Below, piece by piece: positions 38,596 through 48,328 of a DNA stretch of 64,000 bases; the stretch's first letter is position 1; each line of letters opens with the position of its first letter. Made by a program: the position numbers and the translations under genes. Below the pieces are notes generated by a model. That model had not been told where the DNA came from and ran no database searches. It saw only the letters and a program-made list of their open reading frames with translations. This stretch comes from Bradyrhizobium sp. CCBAU 51765. GTDB lineage: Bacteria > Pseudomonadota > Alphaproteobacteria > Rhizobiales > Xanthobacteraceae. The stretch spans positions 1-64,000 of the forward strand of contig NZ_CP030038.1 in NCBI RefSeq assembly GCF_015291725.1. Reading direction: 5' to 3'.

Positions 38596-39051
38596 ATGAC
38601 CACATTGAAACCTTCCTCTGCATCCAAGGCGTCCGACATCGAGGCGCGCTGTGCCGCCACGGGCATGCGCATGACCGAGCAGCGCCGCGTCATCGCCCGC
38701 GTGCTCGCGGAAGCGATCGATCATCCCGATGTCGAGGAACTCTACCGGCGCTGCGTCGCGGTCGACGACAAGATCTCGATCTCGACTGTCTATCGCACCG
38801 TGAAATTGTTCGAGGATGCCGGCATCATCGAACGCCACGATTTCCGCGAGGGCCGCGCGCGCTACGAGCAGATGCGCGACAGCCATCACGACCATCTCAT
38901 CAATCTGCGCGACGGCAAGGTGATCGAGTTCACCTCCGAGGAGATCGAGAAGCTCCAGGCGGAGATCGCCCGCAAGCTCGGCTACCGTCTGGTCGATCAC
39001 CGGCTTGAGCTCTATTGCGTCCCGCTCGACGACGACAAGCCGACGAACTGA
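38596..39051 (+). CDS. Fur family metalloregulator (Fur/Mur)
   Basis: The 151-residue protein has the Fur winged-helix region (TGMRMTEQRRVIARVLAEA, HPDVEELYRR, ISISTVYRTVKLFEDAGIIERHDF) and the metal site segment DSHHDHLINL. The structural-zinc C-x-x-C that follows H-L-I in E. coli Fur is absent (HLINLRDGKVIEF), as in rhizobial Fur/Mur, which in Bradyrhizobium and Rhizobium responds to manganese as well as iron. ATG at 38596 is chosen; GTG at 38563 would add 11 residues. It follows rimI closely. Confidence 0.9.
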   Translation: MTTLKPSSASKASDIEARCAATGMRMTEQRRVIARVLAEAIDHPDVEELYRRCVAVDDKISISTVYRTVKLFEDAGIIERHDFREGRARYEQMRDSHHDHLINLRDGKVIEFTSEEIEKLQAEIARKLGYRLVDHRLELYCVPLDDDKPTN

Positions 39052-39053
39052 TC

Positions 39054-39101
39054 GGGCATGACCTTGTCGGAAAACCGCTTCACACTTTTCCGGGTCATGC
39101 C
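39054..39101. repeat. Short palindromic repeat, family H
   Basis: GGGCATGACC at 39054-39063 and GGGTCATGCC at 39092-39101 are inverted arms around GGAAAACCGC and CACTTTTCC. The same core recurs widely in Rhizobiales genomes from general knowledge. It separates the Fur stop from the GTG of the HAD gene by a few bases on each side. Confidence 0.7.
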
Positions 39102-39104
39102 TTA

Positions 39105-39785
39105 GTGCCGATCGACCTCATCATCTTCGACTGCGACGGCGTGCTCGTGGACAGCGAGGTGATCTCCTGCCGCGCGCATGCGGATGTACTGACGCGGCAC
39201 GGATATCCGATCACGTCGGAGCAGGTGTTCGAGCGCTTCCTCGGCCGTTCGACGAAGCAGGCCAATCTCGAGATCGAGGCCGAGCTGGGCCGCAAGCTGC
39301 CCGAGGCCTATCATGGCGACTTGCAGGATGAGCTGTTCCGGTCGTTCGAGGCCGACCTGGAAGCGATCCGCGGCATCCACGATGTGCTCGACGTCGTCAC
39401 GCAAGCCGTCTGCGTCGCCTCGAGCGGCTCGCATCAGCGCATGCGCGTGAGCCTGGGAAGCACCGGGCTCTACGAGCGCCTGGCACCGAACATCTTCTCG
39501 GCCTCGCAGGTGAAGAACGGCAAGCCGGCACCGGACCTGTTCCTGTTCGCGGCGAACGAAATGGGCGTGCCACCCGAGCGCTGCGTCGTGATCGAGGACA
39601 GCCTGGCCGGCATCGCTGGCGCGCGGGCGGCGGGAATGACCGTGTTCGGCTTTTACGGAGGCAGCCATTGCGGGGACGGCCATGCCGAGACCCTGCGGCA
39701 GGCTGGCGCCGACCTGACCTTTGCCGACATGCACCAGCTCCCGGAGTTGCTCCGGCGGGTCGAGGCAAAGGCCCTGGCGGGCTGA
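39105..39785 (+). CDS. HAD family hydrolase (phosphatase)
   Basis: The 226-residue haloacid dehalogenase-fold protein has the nucleophile motif DCDGVLVDSE (motif I, DxD), VASSGS (motif II), and VKNGKPAPDLFLF followed by VIEDSLAGIAGARAAGM (motifs III and IV). It resembles beta-phosphoglucomutase-like phosphatases acting on sugar phosphates. The substrate is unknown. The start is GTG at 39105, four bases after the family H repeat. Confidence 0.9.
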   Translation: MPIDLIIFDCDGVLVDSEVISCRAHADVLTRHGYPITSEQVFERFLGRSTKQANLEIEAELGRKLPEAYHGDLQDELFRSFEADLEAIRGIHDVLDVVTQAVCVASSGSHQRMRVSLGSTGLYERLAPNIFSASQVKNGKPAPDLFLFAANEMGVPPERCVVIEDSLAGIAGARAAGMTVFGFYGGSHCGDGHAETLRQAGADLTFADMHQLPELLRRVEAKALAG

Positions 39786-39791
39786 TTATTG

Positions 39792-39889
39792 CTGTCATTC
39801 CTGGGCGACGCGCAGCATTGCCCCCTGAATCTCAGCCAAAAGCTCTGGATTCCGGGTTCGCGACTGCGTCGCGCCCCGGAATGACGGGA
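39792..39889. repeat. Palindromic repeat, family F
   Basis: CTGTCATTCCTGGGCGACGC at the left and GCGTCGCGCCCCGGAATGAC at the right are approximate inverted arms, with TGGATTCCGGG internal. It is more diverged than the 37187-37270 copy and lies between the HAD gene and miaB. Confidence 0.7.
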
Positions 39890-39966
39890 CCAAGGCCCCA
39901 TTCGCTGGATTTTCGGCTCTCCAGCCTCTATGTGAAGGCCGTCCTCCACCTCCATTTTCGGGTTCC

Positions 39967-41361
39967 ATGACGCCGCCGCGCAAGCTGCACATCAAATCAT
40001 ATGGCTGCCAGATGAACGTCTACGATGCCCAGCGCATGGTGGATACGCTGGCACCGGAAGGATTCGTGGAGACGGCCAGCGCGGAGGACGCCGACCTCGT
40101 CATCCTCAACACCTGCCATATCCGCGAGAAGGCCTCGGAAAAGGTCTATTCCGAGCTAGGCCGGCTGCGCGTGGCCAAGGACGAGGCCGCGCGTGGGGGC
40201 CGCGCGATGCAGATCGCGGTGGCGGGCTGCGTGGCGCAGGCCGAGGGCGAGGAGATCGTGCGCCGGGCACCTGTGGTCGACGTCGTGGTCGGCCCGCAGA
40301 GCTACCATCATCTGCCGGAGCTCTTGAAGCGCGCCGGCGACGAGGGTCGCGCGATTGAGACCGAGTTTCCGGCCGCCGACAAGTTCGGCTTCCTGGCGCA
40401 GCCGAAGCCCGATGCGATCCGCGCGCGCGGCATCTCCGCCTTCGTCACGGTGCAGGAAGGCTGCGACAAGTTCTGCACTTTCTGCGTCGTGCCGTACACG
40501 CGCGGCGCCGAAGTCTCGCGCCCGGTGGCGAAGATCGTCGACGACGTGAAGCGGCTCACTGAGAACGGCGTGCGCGAGCTCACGCTGATCGGGCAGAACG
40601 TCAACGCCTATCACGGCGACGGGCCGGATGGAAAAACCTGGCCGCTCGGCCGGCTGCTCGAGCATCTGGCGAAGATCCCCGGCATCGCGCGGCTGCGCTA
40701 TTCGACCAGCCATCCGCGCGACGTCGACGACAGCCTGATTGCGGCCCATCGCGATCTCGGTGCCCTGATGCCGTTCGTGCACCTGCCGGTGCAATCGGGC
40801 TCGGACCGGATTCTGGCCGCCATGAACCGGAAACATACCGCCGATGATTACCTCGGGGTCATCGACCGTTTCCGCGCCGCCCGCCAAGACATTGCTTTTT
40901 CATCAGATTTCATCGTCGGCTTCCCGGGCGAAAGCGAGCAAGATTTTCTCGCCACCCTCGCGCTTGTCACGCAAATCGGTTACGCTGCGGCATATTCGTT
41001 CAAATACTCCGCCCGGCCGGGAACGCCGGCCGCGGATATGCAGGAGACGGTGTCCCCCGCCGAAATGGACCAGCGATTGGAGCGGCTCCAGGAACTGATC
41101 GACAGCCAGCAATCGGCCTTCAACAAGGCTGCGATTGGCTCAACGGTCGATGTGCTGTTCGAGCGTCCGGCGCGCAAGGAGGGCCAGATCGTCGGCCGCA
41201 CCGCGTACCTCCAGCCCGCCCATGTCATGGCCTCGCCCGACATCATCGGACAAATCCTGCCGGTCCGCATCGACAGCCTCGAACGCTACAGCTTTCTCGG
41301 CGAGCTCGTGACGCCGCGTGGCGCGCGCGAGCCCGCTTTATCGCAAGCCACTGGAGCCTGA
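39967..41361 (+). CDS. miaB: tRNA-2-methylthio-N6-dimethylallyladenosine synthase
   Basis: MiaB is a radical-SAM enzyme that methylthiolates i6A37 of tRNAs. The 464-residue product has an N-terminal UPF0004 domain with cluster cysteines in [15 protein letters not shown] and VAGCVAQ, the radical-SAM motif in [17 protein letters not shown] (C-x3-C-x2-C), and a TRAM domain at the C-terminus. ATG at 39967 is the family start. It is followed immediately by phoH. Confidence 0.97.
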   Translation: MTPPRKLHIKSYGCQMNVYDAQRMVDTLAPEGFVETASAEDADLVILNTCHIREKASEKVYSELGRLRVAKDEAARGGRAMQIAVAGCVAQAEGEEIVRRAPVVDVVVGPQSYHHLPELLKRAGDEGRAIETEFPAADKFGFLAQPKPDAIRARGISAFVTVQEGCDKFCTFCVVPYTRGAEVSRPVAKIVDDVKRLTENGVRELTLIGQNVNAYHGDGPDGKTWPLGRLLEHLAKIPGIARLRYSTSHPRDVDDSLIAAHRDLGALMPFVHLPVQSGSDRILAAMNRKHTADDYLGVIDRFRAARQDIAFSSDFIVGFPGESEQDFLATLALVTQIGYAAAYSFKYSARPGTPAADMQETVSPAEMDQRLERLQELIDSQQSAFNKAAIGSTVDVLFERPARKEGQIVGRTAYLQPAHVMASPDIIGQILPVRIDSLERYSFLGELVTPRGAREPALSQATGA

Positions 41362-41365
41362 ACCC

Positions 41366-42421
41366 TTGCCCAAAAGCGCATCGGATTCGTCTTCGTTCGC
41401 TCCCAGCCGCAAATTTGACCGCGACATGCAAGTTCCGCCCGAGACCCAGGTCGTCATCGACTTCGACGACAACCGCGCCGCTTCCGCGCTGGTCGGCCCC
41501 TACGGCCAGCACCTGGCGCAGATCGAGCGGCGGCTCGGCGTGGTCGTCGATTCCAAGGGCAACCACATCACCATCGGTGGCAGCCGCGACGGCTGCGATG
41601 CCGCGCGCCGCGTGCTGGAGATGCTCTACGGACAGGCCGTGAAGGGACAGGATCTCGACCAGGGCGAGGTCGAAGGCGCGATCCGCGCCGTGATCGCGCA
41701 GGGCTCGCTGTTCGAGTTCGACGCCAAATCGGCCAAATCGACCTTCGACAGCATCAACCTGCGCAAGCGCCCGGTGCGCGCGCGCACGGCCGCACAGGAC
41801 TCCTACATCCGCGCGCTGAAGCGGCACGAGCTGGTGTTCGGCGTCGGCCCCGCCGGCACCGGCAAGACCTGGCTCGCCGTCGCCCATGCCGCCCAGCTGT
41901 TCGAGCGCAAGGAGGTCGATCGCATCATCCTGTCGCGCCCGGCGGTGGAAGCCGGCGAGCGACTCGGCTTCCTGCCCGGCGATCTCCGCGAGAAGGTCGA
42001 TCCTTATCTGCGGCCGATCTACGATGCGCTCTACGACCTCATGGATGCGCGCATCGTCGAGCGTGCGCTCCAGACCGGCGAGATCGAGATCGCGCCGCTC
42101 GCCTTCATGCGCGGCCGCACCCTCACCAACGCCGCCATCATCCTGGACGAGGCCCAGAACACCACGTCGATGCAGATGAAGATGTTCCTGACGCGCCTCG
42201 GCGAGAACAGCCGCATGATCGTGACGGGCGATCCCTCGCAGATCGACCTGCCGAACGGCCAGACTTCCGGCCTGGCCGAGGCGACCCGCCTCTTGAGCGG
42301 CGTCGAGGGAATTGCCCAGGTTCATTTCAAGGCCGAGGACGTGATCCGCCACGAACTCGTGGCGCGGATCGTCTCCGCCTACGAAGGTTCGCCGCAGCGG
42401 CCGGCCACCGGCCAATCCTGA
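41366..42421 (+). CDS. PhoH-like ATPase (PhoH/YbeZ)
   Basis: The 351-residue protein has an N-terminal KH-like segment (about 20-100), Walker A GPAGTGKTWLAV and Walker B IILDEAQNTTS. YbeZ-type PhoH proteins work with YbeY in RNA processing, and ybeY follows here. TTG at 41366 is preferred because GGAG lies 9 bases before it and it begins just after the miaB stop; a longer frame starts at GTG 41318 inside miaB. Confidence 0.93.
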   Translation: MPKSASDSSSFAPSRKFDRDMQVPPETQVVIDFDDNRAASALVGPYGQHLAQIERRLGVVVDSKGNHITIGGSRDGCDAARRVLEMLYGQAVKGQDLDQGEVEGAIRAVIAQGSLFEFDAKSAKSTFDSINLRKRPVRARTAAQDSYIRALKRHELVFGVGPAGTGKTWLAVAHAAQLFERKEVDRIILSRPAVEAGERLGFLPGDLREKVDPYLRPIYDALYDLMDARIVERALQTGEIEIAPLAFMRGRTLTNAAIILDEAQNTTSMQMKMFLTRLGENSRMIVTGDPSQIDLPNGQTSGLAEATRLLSGVEGIAQVHFKAEDVIRHELVARIVSAYEGSPQRPATGQS

Positions 42422-42479
42422 CGAGGCAACACCGGACCCCAGAGGCGCGAGCACGGCGCCTTTCGTCCCAGACAACACA

Positions 42480-42989
42480 ATGTCCCATTCCAACCTGCCC
42501 ATGACCGAGGTCCTCGTCGTCGCCGATTGCTGGCAGCGCGAGCCTGATTCCGAAGCCGTGATCCAGCGCGCGGTGGCGGCCGCCGCCGAGAGCGTCGACG
42601 AAGACGTTGCCGACGCGGAAGTGGCTGTGATGCTGACCGATGACGCCGGCATCCGCACCCTCAACAGCAACTGGCGCGGCATCGACAAGCCGACCAACGT
42701 GCTGTCGTTCCCCGCGCTCCAGCCGGAGGGCGGGTGGAAGCCGGGCGATGCGCCGCGCATGCTCGGCGACATCGCGATCGCCTACGAGACCATGCGGCGC
42801 GAGGCGGACGAGGAACACAAGCCGTTCGAGCACCATTTGAGCCACCTCGCCGTGCACGGCTTCCTGCATCTGATCGGCTACGATCACGAGGACGACGGCG
42901 ACGCCGAGGAGATGGAAGCGCTTGAGACGCAGATCCTGGCGCATCTCGGCATCCCCGATCCCTATGCCGACCGCGCCGGGGCGCACTGA
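42480..42989 (+). CDS. ybeY: Endoribonuclease YbeY
   Basis: YbeY is a zinc endoribonuclease needed for 16S rRNA 3' maturation and ribosome quality control. The 169-residue product carries the family motif H-x3-H-x5-H in HLAVHGFLHLIGYDHEDD near residues 119-136. It sits between phoH and the corC-like gene, the common proteobacterial order. Confidence 0.96.
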   Translation: MSHSNLPMTEVLVVADCWQREPDSEAVIQRAVAAAAESVDEDVADAEVAVMLTDDAGIRTLNSNWRGIDKPTNVLSFPALQPEGGWKPGDAPRMLGDIAIAYETMRREADEEHKPFEHHLSHLAVHGFLHLIGYDHEDDGDAEEMEALETQILAHLGIPDPYADRAGAH

Positions 42990-42990
42990 G

Positions 42991-44109
42991 ATGCCGGATT
43001 CCGATCCAATCCAGGACAACCCGCGCAACACGCGCAATCTGCCCGCCGTCGTGGCCCATGGCGAGGTGATGCGCCCGGCCGCCGAAGGCTGGCTCCTGCG
43101 CGCCATCCGGACGCTGTTCGGCTGGAAGGCGGGGTCGGTCCGCCACGACCTCCAGGTCGTGCTCGATGCATCGACGCCCGACGACACCGGCTTCTCCGCG
43201 GTCGAGCGCACCATGCTGCGCAACATTCTCGGCCTGCACGAGCGCCGCATCGCCGACGTCATGGTGCATCGCGCCGACATCATCGCAGTGAAGCGCGACA
43301 TCCCGCTCGGCGAATTGATGGACCGGTTCGAGAGTGCCGGCCATTCCCGCCTCGTCGTCTTCAACGAGACGCTCGACGATCCCGTCGGCATCGTCCACAT
43401 CCGCGACCTGCTCGCCTTCATGACCGCCCGCGCCCGCGTATCGGAAGCCACCAAGACCAAGCGCAAGAAGCCGCTGCCGGCCGGGCTCGACCTGCGCGCC
43501 GTCGATCTCGCGCTGCCGCTTCATGATGCGCACATCATCCGCAAGCTGCTCTACGTGCCGCCGTCGATGCGGGCGATCGACCTGCTCGCGCAGATGCAGG
43601 CCACGCGCATCCATCTGGCGCTGGTGGTCGACGAATATGGCGGCAGCGACGGCCTGGTCTCGATCGAGGACATCGTCGAGCAGATCGTCGGCGAAATCGA
43701 CGACGAGCACGACAGCGACGAGCCACCCTCGATCGTGCGCCTGCCCGACAACGCCTTCATCGCCGACGCCCGCGCCAGCCTCGACGACGTCCGCTCCGTG
43801 ATCGGCGAGGATTTCGTCACCGGCGAAGCCGGCGAGGAGGTGGAGACGCTGGGCGGCTATCTCGTCAGCTTCGTCGGACGCCTGCCGGTGCGCGGCGAAG
43901 TGATCTCGGGTCCGGGCACTTACGAGGTCGAGGTGCTCGACGCCGATCCGCGCCGGGTCAAGCGGCTGCGCATCTCGACACGGAAGGAGCGCCCCGCGCC
44001 GCGCACCCAGCGCGAGAGCCGGCGCCGCGAGACCACGCCGGAGAGCGGACAGCCATCGGCCAGCGACACGCCCACGCCGCCACCGAGCGACGGGACCGGC
44101 CCGCAGTGA
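42991..44109 (+). CDS. CorC/HlyC-type CBS domain protein
   Basis: The 372-residue protein has paired CBS domains (about 85-245, including RIADVMVHRADIIAVKRDI and VDEYGGSDGLVSIEDIVEQIVGEI) and a C-terminal CorC_HlyC domain (about 255-335), then a basic and Pro-rich tail. E. coli CorC (YbeX) is linked to Mg/Co efflux and ribosome metabolism; 'hemolysin' labels in this family are historical. It starts one base after the ybeY stop and its end overlaps lnt. Confidence 0.93.
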   Translation: MPDSDPIQDNPRNTRNLPAVVAHGEVMRPAAEGWLLRAIRTLFGWKAGSVRHDLQVVLDASTPDDTGFSAVERTMLRNILGLHERRIADVMVHRADIIAVKRDIPLGELMDRFESAGHSRLVVFNETLDDPVGIVHIRDLLAFMTARARVSEATKTKRKKPLPAGLDLRAVDLALPLHDAHIIRKLLYVPPSMRAIDLLAQMQATRIHLALVVDEYGGSDGLVSIEDIVEQIVGEIDDEHDSDEPPSIVRLPDNAFIADARASLDDVRSVIGEDFVTGEAGEEVETLGGYLVSFVGRLPVRGEVISGPGTYEVEVLDADPRRVKRLRISTRKERPAPRTQRESRRRETTPESGQPSASDTPTPPPSDGTGPQ

Positions 44110-45719
44110 GTCCATCACAGCGACTCCGGCAGATTGCGCTCGCCATCATTCTCACCTGGGGATGGAAGCGCGCCGTCATCGCCATGGCGGCCGGGGCGCT
44201 GTCGGTGCTGGCGCTGGCGCCGTTCAACCTCTTCCCGGTGCTGTTCGTCACCTTCCCGGTGCTGGTCTGGCTGATCGACGGCGCCGGCGCCGGCCGCTAT
44301 GGCGGCGTCCCCGCCGCCGCGTTGACCGGCTACTGCTTCGGGCTCGGCTATTTCGTGCCCGGCCTCTACTGGATCGGCTACGCCTTCTTTGTCGATGCTG
44401 ACGTGTTCGCCTGGCTGACGCCGTTCGCCGTCCTCGGCCTGCCGGCCTATCTGTCGATCTTCACCGCGATGGGCTTTGCGCTGGCGCGCCTGCTCTGGAC
44501 CAAGAACGCCACGCGCGTGCTGGCGCTCGCAGCGAGCCTCACCATGAGCGAATGGCTGCGCGGTCACGCACTGACAGGCTTTCCGTGGAACGCGTTCGGC
44601 TACGCGCTGTCCGAGCCGCTGCCGCTGGCCCAGACGGCGTCGCTGATCGGCCTGTGGGGCATGACGTTCCTGACGGTTGCGATCTTCGCAAGCCCGGCGA
44701 CGCTGATCGACCGCACGCCCGATCGCCGCCTGTCGTGGCGCGCGACGGCGGCCGCCGTCGCGCTTCTGGTCGTCATGAGCGTCTTCGGCGCAATCCGCCT
44801 CTCGCTGCATCCAACCACGATGGTGTCAGGCGCCAAGCTGCGCCTGATGCAGCCGAATCTCCAGCAGGACGCAAAATTCAACTACGCCGCGAAGACGGAG
44901 GTGATGAAGAAGTACCTTGCGCTGTCGGACCGCGCCTCCGGCCCGCAATCGACCGGCGTACGCGATGCCACCATCCTGATCTGGCCGGAATCCGCCTTTC
45001 CGTTCTTCCTGACCCGCGAGGCCGACGCGATGGCGCAAATCGCCGACCTCCTGCCCAAGGGTACCGTGCTGATCACGGGCTCGGTCCGCGCGCCCGACCT
45101 GCCGCGGGGCACGCCGATCACGCGCGCCTATAACTCGATTTACATGATCGATCACGACGGCAGTGTGCTCGCTGTGTACGACAAGGTGCATTTGGTCCCG
45201 TTCGGAGAATTTCTCCCCTACCAGACGTTGATGGAGAAGCTCGGTTTCGAGCAGCTGACGCGTGTGCGCGGCGGCTTCATCGCCGGCAGCGTGCGGCATG
45301 TGCTGCCGGTCCCCGGCGTACCACCAGCGCTGCCGCTGATCTGCTACGAAGCCATCTTTCCCGGCGAAGTGGCTGGACGCAACGAACGTCCGGGCTGGAT
45401 CGTGAACCTCACCAACGACGGCTGGTTCGGCATCTCGACCGGCCCCTATCAGCATCTGGAACAGTCGCGGATGCGCGCGATCGAGCTCGGATTGCCGCTG
45501 GTCCGCTCCGCCAATACCGGCATCTCCGCAGTGATCGATCCGGTCGGACGCACGGTCGCGAGCCTCGGCCTCGGCATCGAAGGCATTTTGGATGCAAACC
45601 TTCCGGCTGCGATCCCGCCGACCGTCTATGCACGGGTGGGTGACGCGCCGGCGGCGATGCTCGTCGCAGTGGCCGTGCTCCTGGCGGTCCGCCGGCGTGT
45701 CGCCAAGCGGCAGCCCTGA
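44106..45719 (+). CDS. lnt: Apolipoprotein N-acyltransferase
   Basis: Lnt adds the third acyl chain to lipoproteins at the inner membrane. The 537-residue product has about seven membrane helices in residues 18-235 and a periplasmic nitrilase-fold domain with Glu in IWPESAFPF, Lys in YDKVHLVPFGEFLP and Cys in LICYEAIFPGE, the three catalytic residues. GTG at 44106 overlaps the corC-like stop by four bases. Confidence 0.96.
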   Translation: MSPSQRLRQIALAIILTWGWKRAVIAMAAGALSVLALAPFNLFPVLFVTFPVLVWLIDGAGAGRYGGVPAAALTGYCFGLGYFVPGLYWIGYAFFVDADVFAWLTPFAVLGLPAYLSIFTAMGFALARLLWTKNATRVLALAASLTMSEWLRGHALTGFPWNAFGYALSEPLPLAQTASLIGLWGMTFLTVAIFASPATLIDRTPDRRLSWRATAAAVALLVVMSVFGAIRLSLHPTTMVSGAKLRLMQPNLQQDAKFNYAAKTEVMKKYLALSDRASGPQSTGVRDATILIWPESAFPFFLTREADAMAQIADLLPKGTVLITGSVRAPDLPRGTPITRAYNSIYMIDHDGSVLAVYDKVHLVPFGEFLPYQTLMEKLGFEQLTRVRGGFIAGSVRHVLPVPGVPPALPLICYEAIFPGEVAGRNERPGWIVNLTNDGWFGISTGPYQHLEQSRMRAIELGLPLVRSANTGISAVIDPVGRTVASLGLGIEGILDANLPAAIPPTVYARVGDAPAAMLVAVAVLLAVRRRVAKRQP

Positions 45720-45938
45720 TGACGCCGCCGCCGAGGCGGCCGGAATCCTTTGACAACCGTAGTCCCACGGTTGACAGACTGCACGCGGGCTCCCCATTCT
45801 GCACCAGCTGCGAAAGACAGAGGCGCGTTGCTAAATTTCTCCGCAATGTTTCCCAATAACAGGGTTTGGTTTTGACGATGCTGCACCCGAGGCATGCTTG
45901 ATGATTGCGCCGAAGGTGATGTTTGGAGGGCTGAGGAA

Positions 45939-46352
45939 ATGTCGAAAGCGCCCAACCCTGTTGACAAATATGTCGGCAGTCGCGTGCGCATGCGCCGCAT
46001 CATGTTGGGCATGAGCCAGGAGAAGCTCGGTGAAGCTTTGGGCCTGACTTTCCAGCAGGTCCAGAAATACGAGAAGGGCACCAACCGGGTCGGCGCGAGC
46101 CGTATCCAGCAGATCGCCGAGATTCTCCAGGTGCCGGTGTCCTTCCTGTTCGAAGGCGGCCCGAGCGGCGTGCCGGGTCCGGATGGCTTCAGCGAAGGCG
46201 CCTCGCCCTCTTACGTCTCGGACTTTCTCGCGACCTCCGAAGGGCTCGCCTTGACCAAGGCGTTCACGCGAATCACCGATTCGAAGATGCGGCGCTCCAT
46301 CGTCGATCTCGTCGAGCAGATTGCGGCCCGCGAAGGCCCCGACAAGCGCTGA
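45939..46352 (+). CDS. XRE-family helix-turn-helix regulator
   Basis: The 137-residue protein has a Cro/C1-type HTH (about 11-66, VRMRRIMLGMSQEKLGEALGLTFQQVQKYEKG) and a short helical C-terminus. ATG at 45939 is preceded by GGAGG at 45925-45929. A regulator of this type follows lnt in many Rhizobiales, usually with metK next; here the next gene is an M20 peptidase. The target is unknown. Confidence 0.93.
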   Translation: MSKAPNPVDKYVGSRVRMRRIMLGMSQEKLGEALGLTFQQVQKYEKGTNRVGASRIQQIAEILQVPVSFLFEGGPSGVPGPDGFSEGASPSYVSDFLATSEGLALTKAFTRITDSKMRRSIVDLVEQIAAREGPDKR

Positions 46353-46468
46353 AGCGCCGTCTCCATGGCGATTTGAGACTGCGTCAAATCTGGCCTATGT
46401 CGTCATTTGGGACCGCGCTTTGATGCGCGCCCGCTTCGATGATGCGATTCAAAGGCACAGATGCGCTC

Positions 46469-47596
46469 ATGACCGGCTCCAATTGGTTCGATTCCCAAAT
46501 CATCCTCGATGGCATCCGCCGCTGGGTGGAAATCGAGACGCCGACCGAAGCGCCTGAACAGGTCAACGAGCTGGTGTCTCTGGTCGCGGAGCAATACCGC
46601 GACCTGCCTGTCACGCTCGAGCGCGTCGCCGGCGTGAATGGCTGCGGCGATCATCTCGTGGCGCGCACGAATTGGGGCCAGGATCAACCAGGCATCCTGG
46701 TGCTGAGCCACCTCGACACCGTTCATCCCATCGGATTCATCGAGCGTCTGCCGTTCAAGGTCGAAGGCGACGTCGCGTTCGGTCCCGGCATCTACGACAT
46801 GAAGGGCGGCGCCTACATCGCCCATCACGCCTTTCGCGCGCTTTGCGCGACGGCCGATCGCTCGCCGCTCGGCATCACACACCTGTTCACCTCCGACGAG
46901 GAGATCGGCAGCCCGACGTCACGTGCGCTGATTGAGAAGGAAGGGCGCAAGGCCAAATATGTGCTGGTGACCGAGCCGGCGCGCGACGGCGGCAAGATCG
47001 TCACCGGACGCAAGGGCGTCGGACGCTTCCAGGTGTTCATCAAGGGTGTGCCCGCGCATGCCGGCTCCCGGCCCGAAGACGGCCGCAGCGCTGTCCGCGA
47101 ACTCGGCAATATCATCCTGGCGCTGGAAGGAATGAACGATCTGACGCGCGGCGTCACCGTCAATGTCGGAGTGGTGCGCGGAGGCACGCGCCCCAACGTG
47201 ACACCGGAAGAGGCTTATGCCGAAGTCGATCTGCGCGTGCTGAGCCTGAAGGACGCAGACGAGTTCGTGGGCAAGATCCTCGGGCTGACGTCGAAGACGG
47301 AGGGCGTCACCGTCACGGTCACCGGCGATCTCAATCGTCCGCCTTACGAGAAGGGCAATGCGGGCGCCTCGCTGTACGAGCATGCAAGGACGCTCGCCAC
47401 GGAGATCGGCTTCGAGCTGATCGACACACATACAGGCGGCGGCTCGGACGGCAATTTCACCGCCGCGCACACCGCGACGCTCGACGGGCTCGGCGTCGAC
47501 GGCAAGGGCGCACATACCCATTATGAGCAGCTCTATGTCTCGTCGCTCGCGCCGCGCGCGCGGCTGCTCCATCGCCTGTATCAGACGCTACGATGA
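46469..47596 (+). CDS. M20 family metallopeptidase (CPG2-like)
   Basis: The 375-residue protein resembles Pseudomonas carboxypeptidase G2, which cleaves C-terminal glutamate from folates, and other M20 peptidases. Zinc and catalytic segments are VLSHLDTVHP, GIYDMKGG, FTSDEEIGSP and HTGGGSDGNF, with a dimerisation lid between. A start at 46439 would add 10 residues; neither start has a clear ribosome binding site. Its stop overlaps trmB (ATGA). It stands where metK is often found in Rhizobiales. Confidence 0.9.
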   Translation: MTGSNWFDSQIILDGIRRWVEIETPTEAPEQVNELVSLVAEQYRDLPVTLERVAGVNGCGDHLVARTNWGQDQPGILVLSHLDTVHPIGFIERLPFKVEGDVAFGPGIYDMKGGAYIAHHAFRALCATADRSPLGITHLFTSDEEIGSPTSRALIEKEGRKAKYVLVTEPARDGGKIVTGRKGVGRFQVFIKGVPAHAGSRPEDGRSAVRELGNIILALEGMNDLTRGVTVNVGVVRGGTRPNVTPEEAYAEVDLRVLSLKDADEFVGKILGLTSKTEGVTVTVTGDLNRPPYEKGNAGASLYEHARTLATEIGFELIDTHTGGGSDGNFTAAHTATLDGLGVDGKGAHTHYEQLYVSSLAPRARLLHRLYQTLR

Positions 47597-48303
47597 GCGA
47601 ACGCAAATCAGACCCCGATCGCGACGACAGCGACCGCGCCTTCTTCGGGCGCCGCAAGGGCCACAAGCTCAGGCAACACCAGGCCGGGCTGATCGAGCAG
47701 CTGCTGCCGCATCTTGCCCTCGACATCGACGGTGAGGCGCCGGCGGATGCGCGCGCGATCTTCGCTCCCGCAGCCGAAGACGTCAGGCTCGAGATCGGCT
47801 TCGGCGGCGGCGAGCATCTCGCGGCCGAGGCCCAGAACTTTCCCGCCACGGGCTTCATCGGCTGCGAACCCTACGTCAACGGCATGGCGAAAATTCTCAC
47901 GCAGATCGAGGCCGCCAACATCGGCAACATCCGCCTGTTCGCGGGCGATGCCGCCGAGCTCCTGGCCTGGTTGCCGAAGGATTCGCTGTCGCGGATCGAC
48001 CTGATCCACCCCGATCCATGGCCGAAGCGGCGACACTGGAAGCGGCGCTTCGTCCAGGACCGGACGATCGCCGCAATGGCGCGCGTGCTCCGAAGCGGCG
48101 GCGAGTTCCGTTTCGTCTGCGACATCGACGATTACTGCGCCTGGACGCTGTCGCATCTTGCGCGCTCGCAGGACTTCGTCTGGCTGGCCGAGCGCGCCGA
48201 CGATTTCCGCCAGCCATGGCCGGGCTACACCATGACACGCTACGGCCGGAAGGCCGCACGGGAAGGACGCAAGGCGGCTTACTTGCGGTTCAGGCGGGTG
48301 TGA
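47593..48303 (+). CDS. trmB: tRNA (guanine-N7-)-methyltransferase
   Basis: TrmB makes m7G46 in tRNAs with SAM. The 236-residue product has LEIGFGGGEHL (SAM loop), GCEPYVNGM and the signature DLIHPDPWPKRRHWKRRFVQ. The start overlaps the M20 stop by four bases, implying co-translation. Confidence 0.95.
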   Translation: MSERKSDPDRDDSDRAFFGRRKGHKLRQHQAGLIEQLLPHLALDIDGEAPADARAIFAPAAEDVRLEIGFGGGEHLAAEAQNFPATGFIGCEPYVNGMAKILTQIEAANIGNIRLFAGDAAELLAWLPKDSLSRIDLIHPDPWPKRRHWKRRFVQDRTIAAMARVLRSGGEFRFVCDIDDYCAWTLSHLARSQDFVWLAERADDFRQPWPGYTMTRYGRKAAREGRKAAYLRFRRV

Positions 48304-48328
48304 ATTTTTCGCGCGATACATCCGCAGT

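Noticed and set aside
46375..46395. TTGA...TCAA pair resembling a FixK site before the M20 gene
   Set aside because: The spacer is seven bases, not six, so it does not fit the consensus.
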